Part shown: piece by piece, positions 46,346 to 54,290 of the stretch
Numbering within the stretch: position 1 is the first letter of the stretch
How the letters are laid out: each line of letters begins with the position of its first letter
Assembly (NCBI GenBank): GCA_938074605.1
Contig: CALJEI010000006.1
Span: 62,001-126,000 of the forward strand
DNA from: an uncultured Ignisphaera sp.
Lineage (GTDB): Archaea > Thermoproteota > Thermoprotei_A > Sulfolobales > Ignisphaeraceae
Length of the DNA: 64,000 bases
Reading direction: 5' to 3'
Program-made: the position numbers and the translations under genes
Notes under the pieces: generated by a model
Told to the model about the DNA's origin: nothing
The model's input: only the letters and a program-made list of their open reading frames with translations
Databases searched by the model: none

Positions 46346-46687
46346 AGATGTTCACCCTTCTAAGGAATCAGACAAATAGAATGCTGTAGAGTTTTATAAG
46401 CTCATATTCTCTCACATTACATAGATTTGATGCTTTCTAGGGCACAACATTTTACTGTAAGTAGAATGGCTATATTTTGCACTATACTATGGAAAGCAGC
46501 ATTTCAAAGTACATACTACCATACATGAACAGTACATGGCATTGTAAACTTCATCTTTCTATACAATATTTTATCAGCTAACTTTTAATCATTTAAGTCT
46601 TTTTGATAGTATGTAACGTAGAAAGGTTAGACCTTTATTTCAAAGTAGGGCGAAGATTGGGTTTGAATTAGGTAGATTTCTATAAAG
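46346..46687. other. 342-base gap, no gene seen
   Basis: AT-rich spacer between the GINS-like gene and eL42, probably containing the promoter of the eL42 operon. TTGATGC near 46430 lacks partner boxes for a C/D sRNA. Confidence 0.4.
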
Positions 46688-47182
46688 TTAATGAACATCA
46701 ATTATATCAATATAGTCTAAGGAAGCTAGTACTACTGCATTTTCAATTGGTATTAGTATTGTGTATCCAGGGACTACAATGCTATACTTGTTGTGGAATG
46801 GTTTCTTTACCTTGCATAAAATCTTATTATCGTATACTATAATGGATCTTAGAATAATATTTTTAAGGACATCTAAAATCTTAATGAGTGTTGTAAGAAT
46901 ATTACCTAAGGTATCCTGTTCAATTGATATTTCATTATTCATTGCTCTTACTATAGCGTTCTTCATAGATAATTCAATAAGCTTATTTGCAATTTCATTG
47001 AATTTGCTACATACATCTTGGGCAAATGGCTCTGATGAAGTATTACACCATTGATCTACTAAAGTACTCAATTTATTTACTTCTCCAAAAACATTTGCAA
47101 TAAAGGTTGTGGATATTTTATCATCAAGTAGTAGGGAACTCAGCATTTTTACGATATTCTCTAAGGTATTGGATGATGACAT
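46688..47182 (-). CDS. Probable GINS subunit (Gins15/Gins51-like)
   Basis: 164 residues. A long helical N-terminal part (about 1-110) is followed by a small beta-rich C-terminal domain (KILCKVKKPFHNK, IVVPGYTILIPIENAVVLA). This order and the pattern of hydrophobics before the last 25 residues resemble the archaeal Gins15 A/B domains. The position directly after priS is the strongest argument: in Sulfolobus the Gins15 gene is linked to priS and a PCNA gene. Sequence similarity by eye is weak. It would be part of the replicative helicase complex. Confidence 0.6.
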   Translation of the reverse strand: MSSSNTLENIVKMLSSLLLDDKISTTFIANVFGEVNKLSTLVDQWCNTSSEPFAQDVCSKFNEIANKLIELSMKNAIVRAMNNEISIEQDTLGNILTTLIKILDVLKNIILRSIIVYDNKILCKVKKPFHNKYSIVVPGYTILIPIENAVVLASLDYIDIIDVH

Positions 47183-47188
47183 GTATGG

Positions 47189-48394
47189 TCAGCTCTTTAC
47201 ATTAATGAGTGTAGCTACACCCTTAAATACCAAGTATGATGCATAGACATATTCTAACACTATTTCTTCACCACGAGAAAAGGAAAAGCTAGCATCAGCT
47301 ATTTCTAGTTTGGGTAGGTCGACATCGATACGAATTTTAAACTTTATGTTCTCCTCAGGGGAAAGTAGTGAGTGGTCCATGGAGAATTCACTAATATCAA
47401 GCTTCTTTATATTGTAGGCAATCCATCCAGTCTTCCCATTTATACTATTTGGTACTCTGACTAAATGTGTTACATCTACGGTAACCTTTGGATCTATAGG
47501 TATGGATATTCTTTTCATTACATCACCTATATAGTGCTCTAACACCTTATACATTTTTAAAGCATCTGAAAAATTAGGTTTGCCAAACTGACCCACTATA
47601 TATCTCTTGGTTACATCATCTATAGGCATATCAAGCAATTCTTTAGCTATGCGCCGTCGGATACCTCCTTCATTAATTTTCGGAGGTAGTGGAAGGGCTT
47701 TCCTATGATTGTGTCCTAATAAACGGGCTTTAATATAAGTGGTTATAGATTCGTCTAATTTGATATACGATACAATTTCACGTCTAATTTCTGGATCCAT
47801 TTTGTCGAGTGGTGGAATTAATTCTACTATTAAATGAAATCCCCTATTGCCAGAGAATGATGCTTTTAGCATATTAAAATCAAAGTCATTCTCAATTATA
47901 TCTATGAGTTTAGCTAGATAATGTAAAGCTCTATATATACATCTACTATCCACATGTTCAAACTTCAGAAGTTCAGAGCTACACTTTGGACAGTTTTTTA
48001 TGTTGTTATATGTGATGTACCCGCATGTCCTACAGAATTTAAATGTAACTATACCATTCTCTACTATACATTCCCGAATATCATTCGCATCAATATCAAA
48101 TATTAGGTCGCTTCCCATCCACTGCTTTTCATCCATAGATGTATTGGCAGGCTCTCTATATTTTGCCGATGAATAGTATAAGTGACGCGGCACCTTTTCA
48201 GTAATTGTTTTACGCAGTTCTGATATAGTCGAGAATGACAAGTGTCTAACATAATTTTCACTATATAGTGGCTGTAGAGCAATTTCACGAACATAGAAAT
48301 CATTTGGAAGGATTAGGTTTGCCCTACTATAGTATCTCCTAAAAATTTCTTCATATACTTTAAGCCAGTTCTGTGAAGAGATGGAATTATACAT
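47189..48394 (-). CDS. priS: DNA primase small (catalytic) subunit PriS
   Basis: 401 residues. The catalytic DxD is in FDIDAND (about 99-105), zinc-binding cysteines are in CRTCGYITYNNIKNCPKC (about 121-138), and SGNRGFHLIVE precedes the nucleotide-binding part. It makes RNA/DNA primers with PriL, which is not in this window. Starts directly (one base) after the PCNA stop, so the PCNA-priS-GINS genes are one operon. Confidence 0.95.
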   Translation of the reverse strand: MYNSISSQNWLKVYEEIFRRYYSRANLILPNDFYVREIALQPLYSENYVRHLSFSTISELRKTITEKVPRHLYYSSAKYREPANTSMDEKQWMGSDLIFDIDANDIRECIVENGIVTFKFCRTCGYITYNNIKNCPKCSSELLKFEHVDSRCIYRALHYLAKLIDIIENDFDFNMLKASFSGNRGFHLIVELIPPLDKMDPEIRREIVSYIKLDESITTYIKARLLGHNHRKALPLPPKINEGGIRRRIAKELLDMPIDDVTKRYIVGQFGKPNFSDALKMYKVLEHYIGDVMKRISIPIDPKVTVDVTHLVRVPNSINGKTGWIAYNIKKLDISEFSMDHSLLSPEENIKFKIRIDVDLPKLEIADASFSFSRGEEIVLEYVYASYLVFKGVATLINVKS

Positions 48395-49171
48395 CTATTC
48401 AACCCTGGGGGCTACATAGAGCTTTAATCTTGCACCAGCAAGCATTTCTAATTCTATTTCACAGGGCATATCTTGCCCTAGTCTTATTGTAGCAATCTCA
48501 GAGAGTTTAGCCATTATTGTTAAAAGCGACATATAGTTCATAGAATACATGTTTGTAAATTCATTAAAGTCTTCAGAAACTTGATAGTCTACTAGAGTAC
48601 CGGTCAGTATACTGAATACAAATTCAACTTCACCAAGATCTGATACTGCTATAAGTGAAATACCCTCTCTGCTAGCCTTAATTTTTAGAACTTCTCCTAC
48701 ATTTTCAAGTACTGATAGTGCTGAGGATAGTGTTGCACCAAGAATTTTTGCCTGAACTTGAAATTCAAGCGAAAGCTCTGGCACCTCTTCGTAGCTCCCA
48801 GAGAGAAGTGGTATGGTAAAAGATCTTAGTGTTCCACCTTTAGATATAAAGCCCAATGTTAGTTTAGATCCATCGCTTGAGATCATAAGTTTATCTGACT
48901 TTGAGGCTCTTCTTAAGATTTTTGAAGTATTTTCAAGGTTAATTAGTAAGGTAATCTCTCTTTCAACAGAATATTCTTCAAATGCTGTTACAGGAACGTG
49001 GAAATCAATAAGCATTACATGTGTAGGATCCATAGCCTTAATTCTTACACCCTCACTTGGATGAAGTATGATACCTACAGTCTCTATATAGTCAGCAAAA
49101 GTTTTTAGTACGTATCTCCATATTCTGGCATCTGCAAAGATAAATCTTATACCCAATTTGTTCCTCACCAT
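48395..49171 (-). CDS. pcn: PCNA sliding clamp subunit (first paralogue)
   Basis: 258 residues. LGIRFIFADARIWRYVLKTFADYI opens the fold; HVMLIDFHVPVTAFEEY and the C-terminal LKLYVAPRVE-like end are clear PCNA features. Crenarchaea use heterotrimeric PCNA, and this and the paralogue at 49624-50385 would be two of three subunits. It is in operon with priS, as PCNA2 in Sulfolobus. Confidence 0.95.
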   Translation of the reverse strand: MVRNKLGIRFIFADARIWRYVLKTFADYIETVGIILHPSEGVRIKAMDPTHVMLIDFHVPVTAFEEYSVEREITLLINLENTSKILRRASKSDKLMISSDGSKLTLGFISKGGTLRSFTIPLLSGSYEEVPELSLEFQVQAKILGATLSSALSVLENVGEVLKIKASREGISLIAVSDLGEVEFVFSILTGTLVDYQVSEDFNEFTNMYSMNYMSLLTIMAKLSEIATIRLGQDMPCEIELEMLAGARLKLYVAPRVE

Positions 49172-49248
49172 CTCTGTATATTACTAATGTCTCTAAAAAT
49201 TTAAATCATAAAATTCATAACAGCTACTCAGCTCATTAAAATCATATT

Positions 49249-49596
49249 CTATTCTATACATCTAACACCTGGAAATCTCTTTATAAATTCGTTCTTATTG
49301 TCATTAAGTTCTATAAAAATTCTGCAGTAGTAAAGACTACAGTGGTCATCTTTACATCTACATGAAATAATATTTGCATTGAATTTTTTAATGATCTCTA
49401 GTAACGTATTTTTATCAATTACATCATTACACATTAGTGTGTTACCAGGTTTAGGTAAGCGAATCTCAATCTTGTTACTATTTTCATCAAAAATCAGAAT
49501 AAGCTTTTCACCATCACTGATATTTAGTAGAAGTCTTAATGCAGCAGGTATTGTTATTCGACCTTTACTGTCAACCTTTACGACATCGCTAAACAT
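49249..49596 (-). CDS. AbrB/SpoVT-family DNA-binding protein
   Basis: 115 residues. The swapped-hairpin domain is DVVKVDSKGRITIPAALRLLLNI (about 4-26) and GEKLILIFD. A cysteine-rich C-terminal part follows (CRCKDDHCSLYYCR), which might bind a metal or disulfide. It lies between two PCNA genes, 28 bases after the second, and could regulate them; that is only inferred from position. Confidence 0.87.
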   Translation of the reverse strand: MFSDVVKVDSKGRITIPAALRLLLNISDGEKLILIFDENSNKIEIRLPKPGNTLMCNDVIDKNTLLEIIKKFNANIISCRCKDDHCSLYYCRIFIELNDNKNEFIKRFPGVRCIE

Positions 49597-49623
49597 CTAT
49601 GTGTGCACCACTTTTTATCAAAT

Positions 49624-50385
49624 CTATCCTCTTGGTGCTACCCATACAGTAACCTTACCTCCCCCTGTAACATCTAAACTTATTCTGAGGGGCTTTTCAG
49701 GACCGAAGGCAATAGTACATTCATCTGCAAGATCTAAAACTTTTAGTAGAGCTTTCAAGTGGTCAACACTGTATCTAGCTATAGCACTTCCAATACTTGC
49801 TTCAAGGTGTGTGAGTGGCTGGAATTGTTTTAGCATAGTTTCATATGAGGCAAGCTCACCACTAGCTATGATCTTTATAGAGTTATTTTCAGATGAGTAG
49901 AGTAGTGTAATCTCATCTCCAATTAGTGATGAATCTTTTAGAATACTGACTAGTTCTGAAGATGGTAAGGTGGCTGAAATTTCAAGTTCAACGTCTATAG
50001 CTCCTACGCCTTCAAACTCTATTTCTGAAAGTGGTACTAGGTACTCCCTTTCAACATTTGATCTAATGTTAAAGACCTTGACATTGAGCTCTCTTGTCCC
50101 CTCTGTATACGATATCTCTATTTTATCTCTTTTTGTAGCCCTTCTAAAGGCTTTAACAAATTCATCTCTATCAGCTATAATCCTAACCTCTCTATCAACA
50201 CTATATTCCTCAAAAGTGGTAACAGGTAGTTCAAATACTACCATGGAAACCTTATCTGGACTTAGGGCTTCAATAGAGAATCTGTCTGGAGATATTACTA
50301 GAGGTATTTGATCTACAACACTTTTTAGAGCCATTGTAACTTTTTTAAACACCACACCAACAGGATATACTGCTTTTACACTCAT
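49624..50385 (-). CDS. pcn: PCNA sliding clamp subunit (second paralogue)
   Basis: 253 residues. VYPVGVVFKKVTMALKSVVDQI, then the SMVVFELPVTTFEEYSVDREV segment that parallels the first paralogue, and the end KVTVWVAPRG. The two PCNA proteins share the layout but differ strongly, as expected of heterotrimer subunits. It lies upstream of AbrB and the first PCNA on the same strand. Confidence 0.95.
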   Translation of the reverse strand: MSVKAVYPVGVVFKKVTMALKSVVDQIPLVISPDRFSIEALSPDKVSMVVFELPVTTFEEYSVDREVRIIADRDEFVKAFRRATKRDKIEISYTEGTRELNVKVFNIRSNVEREYLVPLSEIEFEGVGAIDVELEISATLPSSELVSILKDSSLIGDEITLLYSSENNSIKIIASGELASYETMLKQFQPLTHLEASIGSAIARYSVDHLKALLKVLDLADECTIAFGPEKPLRISLDVTGGGKVTVWVAPRG

Positions 50386-50517
50386 ACCAAAATTCCCAAA
50401 TAAGATATAAGTTGTTTACAGGAATTTAAATTAGAAGCATCATAACACATTTATTAGTGTTTAAACACTAAAATGTATGTGATAGAGTTACCGAATACAA
50501 TATGAGAGGATGGGTAT

Positions 50518-50889
50518 ATGGTTAAAATTTTGATTGGGACCATAGTTGGGCAATATGTTACAATGGAAGTAGAGGCAGAGCATGCGGCAGATATACTCAA
50601 TGCCTTAAAGAGAGCTTTAAATAAAGGTGGTGATGATGTTAATGATGCTATTAGAATGATTCAACACTTTGATGTATTTTATAATATTATGCATAGGAAA
50701 TTTAAAGAGTATTTAACACCAAGAAAGGACGTAGGTGATTTAATAAAAGGTAACGTGTTAGTTGATAGAATAAAATTAGTTAGGAAGAATAGTGGAAAAT
50801 ATGTTGTTATAGTATTTGATAAATCTATCTCTAAAGAAAGTCTAGTAAATACTTTAAATAGCCTGGGATATGAAGTGACTGATATTTAA
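50518..50889 (+). CDS. Hypothetical protein (123 aa)
   Basis: 123 residues, alpha/beta, soluble, not recognised. It begins MVKILIGTIVGQYVTMEVEAEHAADILNALKRALNK and ends in VVIVFDKSISKESLVNTLNSLGYEVTDI. The start follows GAGAGGATGGGT, a good ribosome binding site. It is divergent from the PCNA operon and convergent with Rpo13, which makes a role near replication or transcription possible but unproven. Confidence 0.65.
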   Translation: MVKILIGTIVGQYVTMEVEAEHAADILNALKRALNKGGDDVNDAIRMIQHFDVFYNIMHRKFKEYLTPRKDVGDLIKGNVLVDRIKLVRKNSGKYVVIVFDKSISKESLVNTLNSLGYEVTDI

Positions 50890-50902
50890 AATATCTTCTT
50901 CT

Positions 50903-51181
50903 CTATTTAGAATGTTTTCTTGACGTTCTCCTGCCTCTCTTTATGGTTGGCGGTACTTTTGATTGTGAAAGTAGACTACTGTAGAGGTTATCCAGCAACT
51001 TCTTAGCCTCTTCAACATCTATTTCATTTCTTACTAGCTTATCCCATATTTCACCACGGGTTATAAAGAATTCTAGTTCTAGTGGGCTTAATTCTATAAG
51101 TTCAACTTCTTCAACTTCTTCTTCAGCTTGCAGTTCACTTGAAATTTCCTCTGATGATATTGTGGATTCTTCTTCATACAT
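50903..51181 (-). CDS. rpo13: RNA polymerase subunit Rpo13
   Basis: 92 residues. The acidic N-terminus (EEESTISSEEISSELQAEEEVEEVE), the central helix-turn-helix GEIWDKLVRNEIDVEEAKKL, and the basic tail KRGRRTSRKHSK match Sulfolobus Rpo13, whose core is EIWDNLLNGKITLEEAKKL (recalled). Rpo13 is specific to crenarchaea and sits in the DNA channel of the polymerase. It is transcribed alone, convergent with the 123-residue hypothetical gene. Confidence 0.87.
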   Translation of the reverse strand: MYEEESTISSEEISSELQAEEEVEEVELIELSPLELEFFITRGEIWDKLVRNEIDVEEAKKLLDNLYSSLLSQSKVPPTIKRGRRTSRKHSK

Positions 51182-51363
51182 ATGGTGGACACCACTATAC
51201 TGTAGTTATAGGATGACAGTAATATCTAAGAGCTTTTGACAAGCCCTTTAAAGTTTTATGAACACAACTTAAATATGTATAGCTTCAAAAACGATTATAC
51301 TATTTAAACTTTAGTTTTAAACTTGTAGTAGGCTACTGGAAAAGTGTGCTGAGGTGATTGGAT

Positions 51364-51459
51364 ATGGGTGGCAAGCAAAGGACAAGTCTATTCATTGTGA
51401 AAAGTGTTCAAGAAGAAGAGAAGGGAAAAGCTAAAAAGCCGAAACAGAGTAGTAAGTGA
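51364..51459 (+). CDS. Very small basic protein (31 aa)
   Basis: ATG at 51364 is preceded by GAGGTGATTGG, a strong ribosome binding site, and a TATA-like TTTAAACTTTA lies near 51303. The frame encodes MGGKQRTSLFIVKSVQEEE followed by KGKAKKPKQSSK and a stop. The MGGK start and Lys-rich tail recall the N-terminus of archaeal eS25, but the rest of eS25 is absent. It is 71 bases upstream of uL3 on the same strand. Confidence 0.5.
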   Translation: MGGKQRTSLFIVKSVQEEEKGKAKKPKQSSK

Positions 51460-51530
51460 CCTACTATAAGTTTACAGAGATATGTGAAGACCACTATGGT
51501 AAAAGATACTTAAGTTAAGGGTATGAAGGT

Positions 51531-52556
51531 ATGGCACATAGAAAAACAAGTGCACCTAAACGTGGTAGCCTTGGAGTAAGGCCTAGAAAACGAGCCAGTG
51601 AGTTTATACCTGTTATTAGAAGCTGGCCTAGTATTGATATTAGTAACCCAGTACTTTTAGGTTTTCTAGGATACAAGGTCGGCATGACGCATATTATTGT
51701 AGTTGACGATAGGCCAGGGTCGCCTACAGAGGGTAGAGAGATATTTATGCCTGTAACAATAGTAGAGACGCCTTCTATGATACCCATAGCCTTAAGGGCA
51801 TATGGTGTGAATAGCCGTGGTGGACTAGAAGTCATGCAAGACATATGGATTGAGCCTCCTAAAGAGCTTGAGATATGGCGTCGTGTACCGACATATAAGC
51901 CTACAAGCAATATAGATGGTAGAATTAATATGATTAAAGATAATATTGAATTAGTAAAAAGGATAAGCTTAATACTAGCATCCAATGTTAAAGAGGTAGG
52001 AGGTTTAAGCAAAAAAGCTCCAGATATAATTGAAATATGTATAGGTGGTGGAAATATAGGTGAGAGGCTGAATTATGCAGTTAGCTTATTGGGCAAGCAT
52101 ATAACTGTAGACCAAGTATTTCAAGTGGGACAGTTTGTGGATGTTATAGCTGTGACTAAGGGTAAAGGATTTCAGGGAGTTGTAAGGAGATTTGGTGTTA
52201 AAGAGTTGCCTAGATGGCATAAGCATAGAAAAGGGAGTAGAAGAATTGGTAGTAGAAGCCCGACGATGGGGGCATTATCTGAAGTGCCTCAACCAGGTCA
52301 AATGGGATTCCATAGAAGGACAGAGTATAACAAGAGGATAATAATGATCGGTGAAAACGGTTATGCAATTACTCCAGCAGGAGGTTTTCCACACTATGGT
52401 ATTGTTAAATCCAAATGGATTATGCTATGGGGAAGCATACCAGGAGTTCCTAAACGTCCTATTATTTTGAGATGGCCTATAAGACCACCTGTATGGAGAC
52501 CTAAGACAGCACCGCAAGTAGTGTATGTTAGTTTAGATAGCAAAATAGCGGGGTAA
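51531..52556 (+). CDS. rpl3: Ribosomal protein uL3
   Basis: 341 residues, archaeal form. MAHRKTSAPKRGSLGVRPRKRA and KGKGFQGVVRRFGVKELPRWHKHRKGS are clear signatures; GQMGFHRRTEYNKRI and the C-terminal WRPKTAPQVVYVSLDSKIAG follow. It is the first gene of a uL3-uL4-uL23 cluster that has been separated from the rest of the S10 operon. Confidence 0.97.
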   Translation: MAHRKTSAPKRGSLGVRPRKRASEFIPVIRSWPSIDISNPVLLGFLGYKVGMTHIIVVDDRPGSPTEGREIFMPVTIVETPSMIPIALRAYGVNSRGGLEVMQDIWIEPPKELEIWRRVPTYKPTSNIDGRINMIKDNIELVKRISLILASNVKEVGGLSKKAPDIIEICIGGGNIGERLNYAVSLLGKHITVDQVFQVGQFVDVIAVTKGKGFQGVVRRFGVKELPRWHKHRKGSRRIGSRSPTMGALSEVPQPGQMGFHRRTEYNKRIIMIGENGYAITPAGGFPHYGIVKSKWIMLWGSIPGVPKRPIILRWPIRPPVWRPKTAPQVVYVSLDSKIAG

Positions 52557-52560
52557 ACCT

Positions 52561-53382
52561 ATGGAGGAGGGAAAATATTTATTAGTTTATCCAATCGAGA
52601 AGCGTAAAGCACCTCTATTCAACCTAAATGGTGACCTTCTGGACTTTGTAGAACTGCCGCTACTCTTTAGCTACCCAATAAGGATTGATGTTATAAGAAG
52701 AGCAGTACATTCAGCATTTACTGCAAGGCTTCAGATAAAAGCGCGAGATGCTTTAGCCGGTAAGAGAAGGGTTGGTGAATCATGGGGGATAGGATACAGT
52801 GTTGCTAGAGTACCTAGACTGAGCAATGGAAGGGCTGTACTAGCACCAAATGTTGTTGGTGGGAGAAGACAATTTGCGCCAACAGTATTTGAGAGACTAC
52901 ATGAAGAGATAAATAAAAAGGAAATGAGGCTAGCAATAATATCAGCCTTAGCAGCTCTTGCAGATAAAAACTTTGTGTTAAGGCGCAACTATATATTGCC
53001 TGATAAAATAAAGGGTTTGCCAGTAATTGTGGTTGACGATTTTGAGAATCTAAATACAACAAGACAGGTGAAAGAGTATCTTAAGAGGCTAGAGATTTGG
53101 GATAATATAACAAAGGCTCAGGAAAGGATAAGGATAAGAGCAGGTAAAGGTAAAATGAGGGGCCGAAGATATATAGTGCCTAAAAGTCTCCTCTTTATTA
53201 TTTCATCACCTAAAAGCCCTGTAGTCCAAGCTATATGTAACCTCCCAGGAGCAGACTATCTTACACCTGATAACTTAAACATACTCAAGTTAGCACCCGG
53301 AGGAATGCCAGGAAGGCTAGCTATAATATCTCAGAAAGCATTGGAGCTTATAGGAAAGAGATACGTGGTTGAAAAACCATGA
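52561..53382 (+). CDS. rpl4: Ribosomal protein uL4
   Basis: 273 residues. Core: HSAFTARLQIKARDALAGKRRVGESWG, then GGRRQFAPTVFERLHEEINKKE and RAGKGKMRGRRYIVPKSLL. It lines the exit tunnel. It lies 4 bases after uL3 and overlaps uL23 by 4. Confidence 0.96.
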   Translation: MEEGKYLLVYPIEKRKAPLFNLNGDLLDFVELPLLFSYPIRIDVIRRAVHSAFTARLQIKARDALAGKRRVGESWGIGYSVARVPRLSNGRAVLAPNVVGGRRQFAPTVFERLHEEINKKEMRLAIISALAALADKNFVLRRNYILPDKIKGLPVIVVDDFENLNTTRQVKEYLKRLEIWDNITKAQERIRIRAGKGKMRGRRYIVPKSLLFIISSPKSPVVQAICNLPGADYLTPDNLNILKLAPGGMPGRLAIISQKALELIGKRYVVEKP

Positions 53383-53669
53383 GTAGTGAGAAAAAGGATG
53401 TAGATGCATCCATAACAATCAACAAGGCAATAATAAATATTGTTACAACCGAAAAGGCATACATCCTTGCAGAAAAATATAACTATCTAACAATAAAGAC
53501 ATATAGAAATATGAGTAAGAGAGAAATAAAGGATTATATAGAAAAATCCTATAACGTAAAGGTAATTAAGATAAATACGCTTATTGATAGAGATGGCTAT
53601 AAAAAGGCATATGTGAGGTTAGCCCCAGAAAATAGAGCCTTGGACATTATTGAGAGAGCATCGAGATAA
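53379..53669 (+). CDS. rpl23: Ribosomal protein uL23
   Basis: 96 residues. IINIVTTEKAYILAEKYNYLTI and DRDGYKKAYVRLAPENRALDI fit uL23, which docks SRP and chaperones at the tunnel exit. Translation is coupled to uL4 by a 4-base overlap. uL2, normally next, is 8 kb away. Confidence 0.95.
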   Translation: MSSEKKDVDASITINKAIINIVTTEKAYILAEKYNYLTIKTYRNMSKREIKDYIEKSYNVKVIKINTLIDRDGYKKAYVRLAPENRALDIIERASR

Positions 53670-53702
53670 TAATCTTGATATGTAATAAGATGTATAATAG
53701 GT

Positions 53703-53761
53703 ATAGATGATGTATCTGCCGAGTACTGACTAAATGATGAGAGGATTCCCTAGCTGATGAA
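53703..53761 (+). ncRNA. C/D-box sRNA (2'-O-methylation guide)
   Basis: Box C ATGATGT (53707-53713), 12-nt guide, box D' CTGA (53726-53729), 4-nt spacer, box C' ATGATGA (53734-53740), 13-nt guide, box D CTGA (53754-53757). Guides read ATCTGCCGAGTA and GAGGATTCCCTAG. The first is complementary to TACTCGGCAGAT, reminiscent of a conserved ACTCGGCA stretch in archaeal 23S rRNA (recalled, unverified). It lies in the short gap after uL23. Confidence 0.8.
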
Positions 53762-53788
53762 CATATATAATGCAGGTATGGGGTAGTA

Positions 53789-54076
53789 ATGACATCAAGC
53801 AGAATCTTAAGAGCACGGTATGTGAATGTATTTATACTATGTACTGATACTAATACCATTAAAGCTATAGATAAGACCATAGATGATTTATGTATGAATA
53901 GCATGTGTACCTATAGTGTTACACAGAGTAAGATTGTTAATGGGTTCTTCTATATAAGAATAGAGCCATTAGCTATAGAGAATCTTAATGATATAAAAGA
54001 AGTTCTTTCTAAAACTATTGAGAAATTTAAAACCTCAATTTCTTGGTATAAAATTGAGACCATAGAAGTTAAATAA
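53789..54076 (+). CDS. Hypothetical protein (95 aa)
   Basis: 95 residues with no recognised family. The order beta-alpha-beta-beta-alpha (VNVFILCTDTNTIKAIDKTIDDL, YSVTQSKIVNGFFYIRIE, IKEVLSKTIEKFKT) is similar to Pcc1-type KEOPS subunits, but motif evidence is too thin to name it. GGTATGGGGTAG before the ATG is a possible ribosome binding site. It follows uL23 and the C/D sRNA in the same direction. Confidence 0.6.
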   Translation: MTSSRILRARYVNVFILCTDTNTIKAIDKTIDDLCMNSMCTYSVTQSKIVNGFFYIRIEPLAIENLNDIKEVLSKTIEKFKTSISWYKIETIEVK

Positions 54077-54110
54077 TCCCTTATATTACTGGCTGTAATT
54101 AACTATTTAT

Positions 54111-54290
54111 TCATCGTGATTCGCTCTTATTACTTAAAGTAATAAGTACAAGGGATAGTGCTATCACTCCAATTAGTAGAGGTATATGTATATACAGTTC
54201 CTCACTATCCATATTAGTGGCTATTGATATAAATAGAAGCAGTATAGCAATATTGAATATAATTGTCTTCCTCTTAAGATCTTCGAGCAT
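54111..54290 (-). CDS. Small two-helix membrane protein (CedA2 candidate)
   Basis: 59 residues, with the ATG overlapping the CedA-like stop as TAATG, so it is translationally coupled. It begins MLEDLKRKTIIFNIAILLLF, has two membrane helices (about 9-26 and 32-54) and ends with NKSESR. In Sulfolobales the CedA importer protein is accompanied by two small two-helix proteins, CedA1 and CedA2 (recalled). This gene occupies the second place. The size and topology fit; the sequence alone cannot confirm it. Confidence 0.7.
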   Translation of the reverse strand: MLEDLKRKTIIFNIAILLLFISIATNMDSEELYIHIPLLIGVIALSLVLITLSNKSESR

